A DNA stretch of 64,000 nt from Chitinophagales bacterium (GTDB taxonomy: Bacteria; Bacteroidota; Bacteroidia; Chitinophagales; Saprospiraceae). Below the pieces are notes generated by a model that was not told the origin of the DNA, ran no database searches, and saw nothing but the letters and a program-made list of their open reading frames with translations. This document shows, in pieces, positions 1-9,837 of this stretch (position 1 is its first letter; the number at the start of each line of letters is the position of its first letter). Position numbers and translations under genes: made by a program. The DNA lies in contig JAAFJN010000001.1 of NCBI GenBank assembly GCA_013298845.1, forward strand, positions 186,001-250,000, given 5' to 3'.

Positions 1-139
1 AAAAAGCGCGTACGGCTTTTTTATCGGTAATATTCAACAAAGTGGAATTGGCCAATAACAAATGTTGAAGGCCACGTTCTTGGGCAATTTGGGCAAAACA
101 CGCGCCCAATTGGCCGTTTGCCCCGGTAATTAATATCAT
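1..139 (-). CDS. rmlD: dTDP-4-dehydrorhamnose reductase (RmlD-like), N-terminal part only
   Basis: The minus strand from the ATG at 139 reads MILITGANGQLGACFA, the beta-strand and glycine-rich GANGQLG loop that opens RmlD/RfbD-type short-chain reductases. The reading frame stays open to the window edge, so only about 46 residues are visible. RmlD makes dTDP-L-rhamnose from dTDP-4-dehydrorhamnose with NAD(P)H, for cell-surface polysaccharide. The Rossmann loop is seen; the exact enzyme is inferred from the GANGQLG form, which is typical of RmlD rather than of other SDR epimerases. A hairpin terminator (158-188) separates it from the gene upstream on the same strand. Confidence 0.72.
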   Translation of the reverse strand, partial: MILITGANGQLGACFAQIAQERGLQHLLLANSTLLNITDKKAVRAF

Positions 140-145
140 TTTCAA

Positions 146-188
146 AATAAAATAAAACAGCCTTGCAGAAAGGTTTCCTGCAAGGCTG
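146..188 (-). terminator. Rho-independent terminator after the T9SS protein gene
   Basis: An 11-bp stem (158-168 pairing with 178-188) encloses a 9-nt loop. On the minus strand it is followed by a T-rich tract. It sits 19 nt beyond the stop codon of the minus-strand gene ending at 207. Confidence 0.8.
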
Positions 189-206
189 TATGCGTAAAAG
201 CGACTT

Positions 207-3071
207 TTATCGCGTTAAAATAACTTTTTTAGTGCTTACCTGACCATTGGCCACCACGCGCAACATGTAAATACCAACGGGCATATTCGACATGTTGATC
301 ACTTCGGACATGGCCGATGTTTCGCCGGGTTGCGCCGACCATACCTGTTGACCGAGCAAGTTCACCATTTCGGCCTGAAGGGTCATGTCTTTGTCCAAAC
401 GCACGTCCATAAAGAGCAGGCCGGTGGTTGGGTTAGGACGAACGGTAAATTGCGTAATGCCCGTTACATCGTTGATACCGTTTACCAATACTTCTACGGT
501 GAGGGTATCCGAACAGTTGTTGGCGTCCAGTACCGTTACCGTGTAAGAACCCGCTCCGAGACCAGTGGCGGTTTGGGTTGTTTGTCCGTTGCTCCAGTTA
601 TACGTGTAAGGCGGGTTACCGTTTCCAACGTTTACCGTAGCGGTACCATTGCTGGCCGTTGGGGCGGTTGGTTTAATTTCGGCAGACAAATTCATGGTGC
701 TACCGCAAGCCACGATATTAATGTTATCAATGTCCACGTAGTAGTCACCCGCGCCCCAGGTACCTTCAAAAGCAACAATGATGCTTTCGTTGACAAAGGC
801 GGAAAGTGGCAAACTCACATTTGCCATCTGATTGGATACTACGTGGTTGGTGCTGTTTATGGTGCCAATCGTTTGGAATGTACTGCCACAATCGGAACTT
901 ACTTTTACTTCAATTTTATCGGTGGCTCCCAAAATAGTGGGCACATTAATACCAGAATAGTCCACAATACGGTAATCGAAGCGGATCAGGTCGGTGGCAT
1001 CTACGACACCATGACGGGGCAATTCAATGCGGAATGTTGGGTTGAAGGAATAAAGATTACTGTAAATAACGTTGGAAACATTACCGTGTGCATCGGATAC
1101 CTGTACATTGCCTGCGGCTGTCCAGTCAGCCGGTATTTCTTCGGCGGCTTCAAAGTCTTCAAACAAAGGTAACTCGGTGGGGCGGTGATCAATGACGTAG
1201 GTGATGGTGTCGTTGGTCGTATTCAATTCACCGTTGGCAACAACCCACGCTTTGATAACGATTAAAGCATCGCGGGAGTCAAATGTTTGGGTAAAGTTAC
1301 CGCTCACATTTTCGTCGGGGATAAGGGTATTGTTGGTAATCTGGATGGAATCCGGTGCTCCGCCGTTGATGGAGTAAAACAACTTATAACCCGACGGGAT
1401 GGAAGCACCACCGAGGTTGGCTGCCGTCAGGATAAACTTATCGTTAATTTGTCCGCACAACGTTGTTTCTCCGAGGGTACGGCCTTTTACTGCCGCCAAA
1501 TCGGTGGAAACGGGTACAAACACTTTAAAATCATCAATACCTACGCCTTCCTGAGCAACGCCAAAACTGGACACATAACCAAAGCGGAAAATCACATTGC
1601 TAAGGCCATTTAACCCCGTTACGAGGTGTTGGGCGCGTCTCCAGCCGTCGGAATTACCCGACCAGGCCCGGAGTTGCAACCCAGTTACGGGATCGGGGGC
1701 ATTGTACCAGTTGGCACCGGTATTGGGCGATGTACCAACGCGCACCCACGTAGCGCCGTTGTCTTTAGAATAGTCCAAAAATGAACCATCTGTTCCGGAG
1801 GTTGCGCTGTGGTTAATTAAAAAAGATACGGCTGGCGGTGCGGTGATGTCGGAAAAATCAAAACAAGTGGATTGGATAAACGAAGTTTCGCCCCAGTTGG
1901 CCGTGCCTTCGAGGTTGGTCACCCACGCCCGTTGGCCTTCACCGGCGCTGGAAATAATGGGTGCATTTGGGTTACCGTATTCCCAACTTGCCGGATTGAA
2001 CGACGCCGGATCGGTAATAACCGTCCAACCACCGTTCCATTTTTCAAAGTTTTGAGCGTACGGTGGCGCGAGGATATTATTAACGTAGTAGTAGAAGGTA
2101 TCGTTAGAGACATCTTCATCGCCGGGCATTTCGGTAAAAACGGCAATTTCGTATTCTATTTTATCCGAAAAGTCAAACGAAGTTTCAAATTCAATTACTT
2201 CAGTGCTGTCTTTGCCAATTACCCCCGTGTAATAACCATCATCGGGTTGTGGAACACCACCGGCAATGCCATTGACCGAAAAATTGTACGGGACCAGCGA
2301 CTGCGGATTAGAACCCGGGTTGCTCATGGCAAATGTGATCGTCTCGGCCTGCAAATCGCAGTCATTCGTTGGGCTGAGTACCCCGGTTACCGATACATCA
2401 TTGCTCCAATAAGTGGTGAAATCATGGGGACCGGACAGGCCGCTGGTTTCGCCATTGCCACAATCCTGAATAACGTAATAAGTGTACGCTGTTTTAGGGG
2501 TAAGTCCTGTAATCGTCACCTTCGGCGCGGTAACATAAACCGTATCGCCAATTCCGGGAGCGGGTGTAAAGCCATCGAGGCCGTAAATGACCCACCAACC
2601 CACGGCGGTAGCGGTACCGGTACCAAGCGCCCATTTTAATTTTACGCGTTTATCGTAAATATTTTCTTCCACGACATCGGTGGGTAATGCACAAGCAGGA
2701 CAGCTTACTATCGTTTGGAACAAGGCCCCATCCTCGGGGTTTACCACATTCAGGACGGATACATTGCTACCGTCGTAGAGTTCAACGGAAATTTCTTCAG
2801 GGTTAGCCGAGCCGGAGAACCAACTGAGAATAAGGTTCTCGCCGGGGGCCAGCGTTAGGTAAATCGTAGTGTCCGAGCCATTGTCGTTAAAACCATTAAG
2901 GTCGTAAAAAAACGTATTGGCATTGGTACCAACGAGCAGGAAACTACCGCCCCAGCCGTTGCCACCGCTATCTTTGAGCACCAAACGCCAATCGCATTGG
3001 GCATTGGCGGCGAAAGGCAGATAAAGGAAGGCTGCCAAAAAAGGAATAAAGCGTAACGTATTAATTTTCAT
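207..3071 (-). CDS. Large secreted T9SS cargo protein with fibronectin III-like, jelly-roll and SprB-repeat modules
   Basis: Secreted multidomain protein of 954 residues. The ATG at 3071 is preferred over the TTG at 3080 because it gives a clean signal peptide ending at ANA-Q. After a short N-terminal beta domain (roughly residues 25-125) comes a fibronectin III-like segment, then a 'choice-of-anchor J'/MAM-like jelly-roll region around residues 340-520 and a second one around 640-790. A SprB-type repeat ([13 protein letters not shown] region) follows, and the last ~80 residues are a T9SS type A sorting domain (VRPNPTTG ... [10 protein letters not shown]). The sorting domain is family knowledge: such proteins cross the outer membrane by T9SS and are usually released or anchored on the surface. 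No catalytic domain is recognisable, so an adhesin or matrix role is a guess. It appears to be monocistronic. Confidence 0.85.
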   Translation of the reverse strand: MKINTLRFIPFLAAFLYLPFAANAQCDWRLVLKDSGGNGWGGSFLLVGTNANTFFYDLNGFNDNGSDTTIYLTLAPGENLILSWFSGSANPEEISVELYDGSNVSVLNVVNPEDGALFQTIVSCPACALPTDVVEENIYDKRVKLKWALGTGTATAVGWWVIYGLDGFTPAPGIGDTVYVTAPKVTITGLTPKTAYTYYVIQDCGNGETSGLSGPHDFTTYWSNDVSVTGVLSPTNDCDLQAETITFAMSNPGSNPQSLVPYNFSVNGIAGGVPQPDDGYYTGVIGKDSTEVIEFETSFDFSDKIEYEIAVFTEMPGDEDVSNDTFYYYVNNILAPPYAQNFEKWNGGWTVITDPASFNPASWEYGNPNAPIISSAGEGQRAWVTNLEGTANWGETSFIQSTCFDFSDITAPPAVSFLINHSATSGTDGSFLDYSKDNGATWVRVGTSPNTGANWYNAPDPVTGLQLRAWSGNSDGWRRAQHLVTGLNGLSNVIFRFGYVSSFGVAQEGVGIDDFKVFVPVSTDLAAVKGRTLGETTLCGQINDKFILTAANLGGASIPSGYKLFYSINGGAPDSIQITNNTLIPDENVSGNFTQTFDSRDALIVIKAWVVANGELNTTNDTITYVIDHRPTELPLFEDFEAAEEIPADWTAAGNVQVSDAHGNVSNVIYSNLYSFNPTFRIELPRHGVVDATDLIRFDYRIVDYSGINVPTILGATDKIEVKVSSDCGSTFQTIGTINSTNHVVSNQMANVSLPLSAFVNESIIVAFEGTWGAGDYYVDIDNINIVACGSTMNLSAEIKPTAPTASNGTATVNVGNGNPPYTYNWSNGQTTQTATGLGAGSYTVTVLDANNCSDTLTVEVLVNGINDVTGITQFTVRPNPTTGLLFMDVRLDKDMTLQAEMVNLLGQQVWSAQPGETSAMSEVINMSNMPVGIYMLRVVANGQVSTKKVILTR

Positions 3072-3100
3072 GACTTGCAAATTGTGCTGATACAGGCTTT

Positions 3101-3143
3101 AAAATACCCGGAAGCCCACAGCGCGGTACTTCCGGGTATTTTT
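3101..3143 (-). terminator. Hairpin between two T9SS genes (terminator or leader structure)
   Basis: A perfect stem of about 14 bp (3101-3114 with 3129-3142) has T-rich flanks on both strands. It lies about 150 nt past the stop of the minus-strand gene ending at 3292 and 30 nt before the next start at 3071. A possible promoter (3160-3167) lies upstream of it, so it could sit in that leader instead. Confidence 0.5.
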
Positions 3144-3159
3144 ACAAAATTTGAAAATT

Positions 3160-3167
3160 CAAAGGTA
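3160..3167 (-). promoter_or_regulatory. Candidate -7 element (TACCTTTG) for the gene 207-3071
   Basis: The minus strand reads TACCTTTG, a match to the Bacteroidota -7 consensus TAnnTTTG, 89 nt upstream of the ATG. No well-spaced -33 TTG was found, so this is tentative. Confidence 0.4.
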
Positions 3168-3291
3168 GAATAATCCTTTATTCTGCCATAATCAAACTTG
3201 GATTAAGACAAAAAAAAGCACAAAAACCCGGATTCAAACCCTTTCTCATCGGCTCATTTGCCCGCCAAATCTTATTTTACCGACGAATGGC

Positions 3292-4869
3292 TTATTGCCG
3301 CAGCACCGTGGTAGAAATCACCCCACCTTTTCGGTTTTTTAGGGTAACTGTGTACATTCCGGGGGGCAATGCCGATAAATCAACCTTTCTTCGGTGTTGC
3401 CCAATGGGTAATTCACCCTCCGAAGGAAGATCCAGCGTCATTTTACCCGCTGCATCAAACACCGCAATTTGTATTTCATCGGCGGTGGTCAGTTCAAAAT
3501 TAAGTTGCGTAAATTGAGTGGTTGGGTTGGGGCTGGCCGCCAATTGCGCAATATTTTCCGCCGGATTGCCCAATACTGGTAATCCGGAAGCCAAAAGTGT
3601 ACTATCCAGCACAATATTTTCATCGCCCGCCTGGTAATTCATAAAGGTGAAATACACCAGCATCATCTCATCGGTGGTGGCTTCGCCCTGAAACACATCC
3701 TGCGGTGGCGATGACGGATTAAAGGGGTTATTTTCGGTATTGTCGTACATGGCGCGCGCGTACACTTTGGTTCCTACGGGTAGTTTTTGCACTTTTTGCA
3801 AGGTGTAAGCCCCTTGCCAGTGAAAGTCCCAGGCTGGAATCCGAATCAGTTGGATGGTATCGCCCAACGGCGTCACCCCAAAACTCTCGATGCTGCGCCC
3901 AATCAGGTGCATGTGCGGTGCAACGGCAATTAACGAACCGGCTTGTGGTACCGTAAATTGTTCGGTAAAGTTTTTTATGCTGTTGGCCGGAATGTGCAAA
4001 GGGCCGTTTTGCAAAGAGGGCGGGAAATGGTACAACAAAGGCGTAATACTCACCTGCCGGATATTTTGGTTGGTGGGGGTAAAAAACAAATTCAGGGTAG
4101 ATTGGTCGGTTAACCCGGTGGCACTGCCGGGAAAATGCACCTGCACAATCAAATCAGCCCCGGCGGTGAGTTTTATCCCCATAAACGGCGGAAATAATTC
4201 GGGCCGGTTCCCGGGTACCCAAGAACCAATCAAACGGGCGTTGGGAACCCCCGCTCCGCCAAAACTCACATAACCGGGTTCGGGCGTTTGGTTATCCAAT
4301 ATTTTGCCCTGCCCACTGACGTCTTCGTAAATCAACACGTGGTGAACCGCCATGTGGTTGCCGGGAATGACTTCCAAACCACGCAGGTATTTGGTTTCGG
4401 AAAGGCCCGAAGGCAGCACAAAACAACGGTATTCGTCTTCCGTGGCGTTCATGGTATAAGCGGGCGTCAGCAGCACTTCGTCGGGGATACCCACGGATGA
4501 ACCCTCCACAAAAACGGGGGGCTGGGGAGCCTGACTCACGTCACCCGCCGGTGCATCGTTGTTGACCCAAGCCTCAATGGTCTGAATTTGCGCATCCGAA
4601 AGGTAATTTTCGCCCACGTAATGGCGATAATTCGGATCCGCTTTCCAAGGTGGCATGGAGCGGCTCGACACCGCATCGAGGATGCCGTAGCGATTGGTAA
4701 ACGCCGACTGGTAATCTACCAATGAAAAACCACCGATGGCCTCGGCGCGGTGGCATTGTACGCAGTGTTTGTACAAAATGGGGGCAATGTCGTTGGCCCA
4801 ATTAATCGTTTGAGACTGCACATTTGCCCCAAAAAAAAGGCAGCACAGCGTAGAGAGTAAAATACGCAT
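3292..4869 (-). CDS. Secreted cytochrome c plus copper type II monooxygenase-like protein with T9SS sorting domain
   Basis: 525 residues: signal peptide (1-19), a c-type heme site CVQCH (36-40) in a small cytochrome c-like domain, then a two-lobed domain resembling copper type II ascorbate-dependent monooxygenases (PHM/DBH family). The copper ligands expected for that fold can be matched: a His-His pair at 176-177 and a His in QVHF (245) for one copper, HMH (319-321) and Met402/403 for the other. The last ~85 residues form a T9SS type A sorting domain. PHM enzymes hydroxylate C-H bonds; the substrate here is unknown, and coupling of the heme to the copper site is inference. It precedes the other T9SS gene on the same strand, separated by a hairpin. 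Confidence 0.85.
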   Translation of the reverse strand: MRILLSTLCCLFFGANVQSQTINWANDIAPILYKHCVQCHRAEAIGGFSLVDYQSAFTNRYGILDAVSSRSMPPWKADPNYRHYVGENYLSDAQIQTIEAWVNNDAPAGDVSQAPQPPVFVEGSSVGIPDEVLLTPAYTMNATEDEYRCFVLPSGLSETKYLRGLEVIPGNHMAVHHVLIYEDVSGQGKILDNQTPEPGYVSFGGAGVPNARLIGSWVPGNRPELFPPFMGIKLTAGADLIVQVHFPGSATGLTDQSTLNLFFTPTNQNIRQVSITPLLYHFPPSLQNGPLHIPANSIKNFTEQFTVPQAGSLIAVAPHMHLIGRSIESFGVTPLGDTIQLIRIPAWDFHWQGAYTLQKVQKLPVGTKVYARAMYDNTENNPFNPSSPPQDVFQGEATTDEMMLVYFTFMNYQAGDENIVLDSTLLASGLPVLGNPAENIAQLAASPNPTTQFTQLNFELTTADEIQIAVFDAAGKMTLDLPSEGELPIGQHRRKVDLSALPPGMYTVTLKNRKGGVISTTVLRQ

Positions 4870-5046
4870 CGTTATAAAAATTGAAAAAAATGAATGCCGA
4901 CTATGACCCTCGATTGGTGAATGGGTTTAAGTACTTGGTAAAAGTAGTTGAACTTTAACAAAAAGGGAATAATTTATTAATGAAGGGAGCGATAGATTCA
5001 ACGAACGGAAGAATCTTTCAATCTTTGCGCAAAATTTAACAGCATT

Positions 5047-6261
5047 ATGAACGACGGTACCGCCCCACAAACCATCTTCCGCAACATCCTTTATAACCTT
5101 TCGGTGTTTTTCCGGCATCCGGCGGCCTTGGCCACGGGTTTTACTTTTGCCGCCGATAGTTTTATGTTTGGTACCTGGGTAACGCTGATACCTTTTGTAA
5201 AAACCAAACTGGAACTCAGCGACGGTGAATTGGGGCTTACTTTGTTCGGAATGCCCATTGGTTTGTTGCTGGCCAACCCCGTCGCGTCGCGCATTTTGCA
5301 GCGTTATGGTTTGGTACCGCTCACCATTTGGTCCACTATGATCATGGCGTTGAGTTTTGTGTTGCCGTTGTGGGCCGTGAACAAATGGATGTTGTTTTTT
5401 AATTTACTCATCCTGGGCGTTGCCGTTGCCCTCATGAACGTGGGTATGAACACCTGCGCGACCAATATTGAAGAAAAAGAAGGCCGAAAAATCATGTCTA
5501 CCTGCCACGGTATGTGGAGTTTGGGTGGTATGTTAGGTTCGGCGTGGTCGGCGTTATTGCTCAACTGGGGCGCGCACCCACCGTATTATATGAGTATTCA
5601 GGCCGTTGTAATGATGCTCGCCGTGTGGTTCTTCCTGCGGGCACCACTCAAAAAAGTACCCGAAATTTTTCACGAAGACGACGGTAAAGCGCGGTTTGCC
5701 TTCCCCAAAGGCGACTTACTGCTGATGATCCTGATTGGTGCGTGTACCAGCCTTTGCGAAGGTATTGCCTTCGACTGGAGCGCGGTGTACCTCCACGATC
5801 ACCTCAACGCCGCCGAACAGGTAGCAGCGTTGGGTTTTACCTGCTTTTCGCTGAGTATGATGTTTTTGCGGTTTGCCGGTGATTCCCTCATTCCGCTGTA
5901 CGGCGAACGTAAATTGCTGTATTTTACGGTTATTTCCTCCACCGTCGCTATTTTAGTCATTGTAGCGGCGCAAAGTCCTGCTTTTGGTATTTTTGGCTTT
6001 TTGCTGCTGGGCATGGGCGTGGCCTTGGCCGCTCCCATTTTGTTTAATGCCGCTGCGCGGGTGCCGGGGTTTGCGCCGGGGGCCGGGCTGGCTACCTACG
6101 CGACCTTTAGTTTTATCGGTTTTTTATTAGGGCCGCCCATGATTGGCCTCATGAGTGAAGCCATTGGTTTATCCAAAGGGTTTTTACTGGTGGCCTTGTG
6201 TACGGCGGCAACGTTGCTGTGCGTGCGGCAAATGAATTACCTGCGCGACGCGGATTATTAG
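5047..6261 (+). CDS. MFS transporter (12 TM, sugar/drug efflux type)
   Basis: A 404-residue integral inner-membrane protein with about 12 hydrophobic segments in the two six-helix bundles of the major facilitator superfamily. A loop after TM2 (around residues 84-90, with R and G) replaces the canonical A motif. The central loop (about 195-225) is charged. The overall pattern resembles the YbjJ/FucP-like branch; the substrate cannot be told. The start follows a near-consensus -7 sequence (AATCTTTG, about 5020). It is divergent from the gene at 3292-4869 and convergent with the VCBS gene, whose stop lies 1 nt away. Confidence 0.82.
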   Translation: MNDGTAPQTIFRNILYNLSVFFRHPAALATGFTFAADSFMFGTWVTLIPFVKTKLELSDGELGLTLFGMPIGLLLANPVASRILQRYGLVPLTIWSTMIMALSFVLPLWAVNKWMLFFNLLILGVAVALMNVGMNTCATNIEEKEGRKIMSTCHGMWSLGGMLGSAWSALLLNWGAHPPYYMSIQAVVMMLAVWFFLRAPLKKVPEIFHEDDGKARFAFPKGDLLLMILIGACTSLCEGIAFDWSAVYLHDHLNAAEQVAALGFTCFSLSMMFLRFAGDSLIPLYGERKLLYFTVISSTVAILVIVAAQSPAFGIFGFLLLGMGVALAAPILFNAAARVPGFAPGAGLATYATFSFIGFLLGPPMIGLMSEAIGLSKGFLLVALCTAATLLCVRQMNYLRDADY

Positions 6262-6262
6262 T

Positions 6263-9200
6263 TTACTGATTTTTTACAATGTACACCCGGCCTTCTTCGG
6301 TGGTAATAACAGCGGTACCGTCTTTGCGGAGCAATACGGCGCGCACCAATCCTTTAATGGCAAAATCCGTTAAAATGGGTACAAATTGCCCTTCGCCCAC
6401 AAAAGCCGCCTGGGTCAATGGCAAGGCATCCAAACGACCAATCGCCGGGGTAATCTGACCGGTGTTTCCACCAAGCCAAATGTCTTTCCCGGGGGCATCG
6501 TCTAAGTTATCGGCGGCAATGGCGTGCACCGGTGCCCATTGAATCGGGTCAGACAACGCAGAAATGGTCCATAAACCCTGGTTTTTTTGTTCAAAAAACG
6601 ACGTTTCGAGGCGCTCCACTTTGAGCACCCGCGCGTCTTTTTGCATATCGGGCGTAAATACTTTGTCAAAAGTATCACCGGCGTAAGTGCGGTAACTGTT
6701 GTACCTTTTTTTCAAAATCGGCATTTGGCTAATGAGCAAATCCTTGTCGGCAAACGGGTATTTTTTACCGTGGCGGTAATAGGCCATTACTGGGTCTATC
6801 TGCTGATTTTGGTCAAAATCTTTCACCCACAACTCCAATGGCGCGGAAGTGCTGGCCGTTAAAATGGAATTGGTACCAAAATTTCCCCCCAGAATATCCA
6901 AATCACCGTCGCCGTCAAAATCATCCACGGTCACGGTATTCCACAAACCACTGCTTTCCGGAATGGCCATGCCCATCAGCGCACCTTTAGTGTTGTAAAA
7001 GATATGAATAGGCATCCATTCGCCGCAGAGTACCAAATCGGGGTTGCCGTCTTTGTTCATATCGGCCCAATGCGCGTCGGTGATTAGCCCCAGATCATCG
7101 AGTTTGGGGGCTTTGGTCTCGGTTACGTCGCGGAATTGGCCCTTCCCGTTGTTTTCCAACAAATACGAGCGCGGTGCCACGCCGTAAGCGCCGGGTTCGC
7201 TGCGGGCACCGGCAAAAATATCGAGATCACCATCATTGTCCATATCGGCCACCGTTACGCAAGCGGTATTCAGTGGGCTTACCGGCAAAAAACCGTCGGG
7301 AGCGGGTTCAAACCGGCCTTTATTGTTCAAAAACAAATAATCATTCCCGTTCGGGTTCGTCGGGCTGGGCGCGGTTCCTACGTACAAATCGTCCAATTTA
7401 TCGCCGTTGGCGTCCAAAAACGCGGCGCAGGTGCCTTTCCCGGCAAAGGGTAATTTCTGAATTGCCTCGGCGGTACCGTTGGCGGCCCACCGATATACCG
7501 TACCACCTTCACTGCCCGGTAAAAAAAGCAAAGCGTTGTTCATGGCTGGTTTTGGCCCGCCTTCGAGCGACCACTGTTGTAATTTTTCGGGAAATCCGCT
7601 GCGGGTATCGCTGGTTTCGGGGAAATCGGTGGTGAAGGTTTGCACCAATTGCACCGTTGGATAAGCGTAAGCGGGTATTTCCAAAGCGGTAGAATCCGTT
7701 TGTATCAGTGTCATTACCCGATTAATTCCCCCGGGAATGGTTTTACCCGTTCCATCGGGCCAACGCACGGTGATGCTGTCCACACCGGTACCATAACCAC
7801 AACCGATGTATATTTTACCCGGTTCTACGCACGATTGAAAGCCGCGCACGGGTTGGTTTTCGAAATATTGAACGGTATCTTTGCTGTACACCCATAGTTT
7901 GGTACCAATGGCGTACGTATTGGCACCTTTTCCTTTCAATTGAACGGTCAAATAACCGGGCCGATCCGCCGATGACGCGGCATTGGGTACGGCACTCAAC
8001 GTGGTATTTTCTAAAATCGAAGCCGGGCTGTTGATGTTATTGGTCACCAAATCAACGTCGCCGTCGTTGTCCAAATCAGCGTAGGCGGCACCGTTGGAAT
8101 AACCTTTTTGGTTCAAACCCCACGCTTCGGATACGTCTTTAAAATTCAGCAGCCCCGTGTTTCGGAAACAATAATTTGGGGCGGCTCCATCGGGCATTTT
8201 TTCCAACAACTGGCGGTCGGTGGCGTTGCGCTGTATATCGTCGGAGGAGGTGAATCGAATGTAATCCATGTCGTTGGGCCGCCGCACAATGCCATTCGTG
8301 ATGTACAGGTCTTTCCAGCCGTCGAGGTCCAAATCAGTAAACAATGCGCTCCAACTCCAATCGGTGGCGGCAACACCGGCAAAATAGGCAATTTCGGTGG
8401 CCACTACCTGATCGGGCGATGGGGTTTGGTTAATTTGCAGGGCGTTGCGGGGATACTGCCAATGGTACCCCATATTGTGTTTAAAATTGTGAATTTCGAA
8501 CAAATCGGCGGGCTGACTGGCTTTTAACGTAAACTCATCCTCTGGTTTCATGTCCAGCGAAATGAGGTCGGGTAAAGCGTCGTTGTTGTAATCGGCCAGA
8601 TCACAACCCATCGAAAAATTGGATGTATGCCCCGTAAAACCGGTGATAGATTCTTTAAACCCCTTTCCGGCCTGATTGATGTAGAGGTAATCGTTTTCGT
8701 GAAAATCATTGGCTACGTAAATATCGGTAAAATGGTCGCCGTTAAAGTCGCCCGCTACCGTTCCCAAGCCATAACCGGCCGTTCCGCCGTAAATACCGTA
8801 GGCTTCCGATACATCGGTGTACGTGATACGCCCCTCCGTTGTGTTGCACAAAAAAAGGCGGTCGGCCGCCAACGGATCTTTTTTGCGGGTTTGGGTCGTG
8901 TCGCGGTAACTTCCGGCGGAGTGCACGCTGTGGCACAGCAAAAAGCAATCGAGATCGCCATCGTTATCCACGTCAATAAAATTAGCCTGGGTAGAAAAAG
9001 CGCTCACATCCAGGCCGTATTCGGCGGCTTTATCGGTAAAAGTGCCGTCTTTTTGGTTGATAAACAGTTGGTTTTTGCCTTTCCAGCGTTTGTAGTTACC
9101 CACCCGGCACACGTAAATATCGAGCCAGCCATCGGCGTTTACATCGGCGAGGGTTACGCCCGTGTTCCACGTACCTTTGGTGCCTTCGATACCGGCGCGG

Positions 9201-9520
9201 GCGGATACATTATCAAATTGCAGGTTACCCTTGTTCAGGTACAACTGATTGGCGTCGAGGTTGGCGGTAAAAAACACATCGGTCAATCCGTCGTTGTTCA
9301 GGTCGCCAGTAGCCACGCCGCCGCCGTTGTAATAATAAAGATACTGGATAATATTCATGCCATCCGCCGTTTCGTCGGGGATATTGTTCACAAACTGCAC
9401 CCCCGTTTCGTCGGGAGCGCGCAATTTGAAACGGGTATTTTTGTCGTTCTTGGCGCACTGTATGCCCGTCATTGCCCCAAAGAGCAGCGCCATACAGTAG
9501 CCGATATATCTTGTATTCAA
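6263..9520 (-). CDS. VCBS/FG-GAP repeat lipoprotein with ASPIC/UnbV domain (CRTAC1-like)
   Basis: A large exported protein made of repeated FG-GAP/VCBS calcium-binding blades (motifs such as DLNNDGLTDVFF, DVNADGWLDIYV, DNDGDLDI) that should form beta-propellers. An ASPIC/UnbV-like stretch (VRWPDGTGKTI) lies between the two propeller halves, as in CRTAC1-like proteins. I place the start at TTG 9520: this gives a short n-region, a hydrophobic stretch and a lipobox TGIQC. The upstream in-frame ATGs (9775, 9619) add an implausible 85-residue tail and lie 5' of the -7 element at 9608-9615. Family members are surface proteins often linked to glycan use; the function here is unknown. Length from TTG is 1085 residues. 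Confidence 0.83.
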   Translation of the reverse strand: MNTRYIGYCMALLFGAMTGIQCAKNDKNTRFKLRAPDETGVQFVNNIPDETADGMNIIQYLYYYNGGGVATGDLNNDGLTDVFFTANLDANQLYLNKGNLQFDNVSARAGIEGTKGTWNTGVTLADVNADGWLDIYVCRVGNYKRWKGKNQLFINQKDGTFTDKAAEYGLDVSAFSTQANFIDVDNDGDLDCFLLCHSVHSAGSYRDTTQTRKKDPLAADRLFLCNTTEGRITYTDVSEAYGIYGGTAGYGLGTVAGDFNGDHFTDIYVANDFHENDYLYINQAGKGFKESITGFTGHTSNFSMGCDLADYNNDALPDLISLDMKPEDEFTLKASQPADLFEIHNFKHNMGYHWQYPRNALQINQTPSPDQVVATEIAYFAGVAATDWSWSALFTDLDLDGWKDLYITNGIVRRPNDMDYIRFTSSDDIQRNATDRQLLEKMPDGAAPNYCFRNTGLLNFKDVSEAWGLNQKGYSNGAAYADLDNDGDVDLVTNNINSPASILENTTLSAVPNAASSADRPGYLTVQLKGKGANTYAIGTKLWVYSKDTVQYFENQPVRGFQSCVEPGKIYIGCGYGTGVDSITVRWPDGTGKTIPGGINRVMTLIQTDSTALEIPAYAYPTVQLVQTFTTDFPETSDTRSGFPEKLQQWSLEGGPKPAMNNALLFLPGSEGGTVYRWAANGTAEAIQKLPFAGKGTCAAFLDANGDKLDDLYVGTAPSPTNPNGNDYLFLNNKGRFEPAPDGFLPVSPLNTACVTVADMDNDGDLDIFAGARSEPGAYGVAPRSYLLENNGKGQFRDVTETKAPKLDDLGLITDAHWADMNKDGNPDLVLCGEWMPIHIFYNTKGALMGMAIPESSGLWNTVTVDDFDGDGDLDILGGNFGTNSILTASTSAPLELWVKDFDQNQQIDPVMAYYRHGKKYPFADKDLLISQMPILKKRYNSYRTYAGDTFDKVFTPDMQKDARVLKVERLETSFFEQKNQGLWTISALSDPIQWAPVHAIAADNLDDAPGKDIWLGGNTGQITPAIGRLDALPLTQAAFVGEGQFVPILTDFAIKGLVRAVLLRKDGTAVITTEEGRVYIVKNQ

Positions 9521-9607
9521 GCGTGTAACTTTTTTACTCTGCGAATTTGATGGAGACGGGAAGGGATTAATGCCGTTAAAAATAGTAAAAGTCGAGGAAA
9601 AACGACG

Positions 9608-9615
9608 CAAATGTA
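9608..9615 (-). promoter_or_regulatory. Candidate -7 element (TACATTTG) for the VCBS lipoprotein gene
   Basis: The minus strand matches TAnnTTTG about 88 nt upstream of the TTG start at 9520. If it is used, transcription begins downstream of all the longer ATG options, which supports the shorter start. Confidence 0.45.
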
Positions 9616-9712
9616 GCATATAATTTGGTATTTTGCACATACTTCCTCCGGCAGGTGCAAAATACCCTAAATGAGATAGAGCGGCTTTTTGCCAAAATAC
9701 CGGCCGGTTGAC

Positions 9713-9808
9713 TTTGCAGCCAAAACTGCATAAAAAAAGGTAGTTTTGGCTGCAAAAAAAATATTTTGCAGCCAAAACCGTATAAAATAGTATAGTTTTG
9801 GCTGCAAA
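9713..9808. repeat. Four alternating copies of a 14-15 bp motif forming two tandem hairpins
   Basis: The motif TTTGCAGCCAAAAC occurs at 9713-9726 and 9765-9778 and, inverted, at 9743-9756 and 9795-9808. The first pair makes a 15-bp stem (9713-9727 with 9742-9756); the second makes a 14-bp stem. Both loops are 14-16 nt and AT-rich. The block lies directly upstream of the -7 element of the ATPase gene and between two divergent genes, so it could be an operator, a pair of structured elements or a miniature repeat. The rest of the 9521-9837 gap holds only the two candidate promoters. Confidence 0.85.
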
Positions 9809-9812
9809 TACT

Positions 9813-9820
9813 TATTTTTG
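9813..9820 (+). promoter_or_regulatory. Candidate -7 element (TATTTTTG) for the AAA ATPase gene
   Basis: It matches TAnnTTTG 17 nt before the ATG at 9838. The last arm of the inverted-repeat block (9795-9808) would overlap the promoter spacer, as a repressor site would. Confidence 0.5.
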
Positions 9821-9837
9821 CGTAAAAATCAGTCAAA

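Noticed and set aside
207-3071. Plus-strand frames opposite the T9SS gene (for example 330-1172)
   Set aside because: They are antisense shadows of the beta-rich T9SS protein with no domain or start signal.
9172-9187. TGTTCCACGTACCTTT as a further parS site
   Set aside because: Only one half-site is present; the palindrome is lost.
9521-9775. Long N-terminal extension of the VCBS lipoprotein
   Set aside because: It runs through the inverted repeats and upstream of the promoter; a lipobox start at TTG 9520 explains export.
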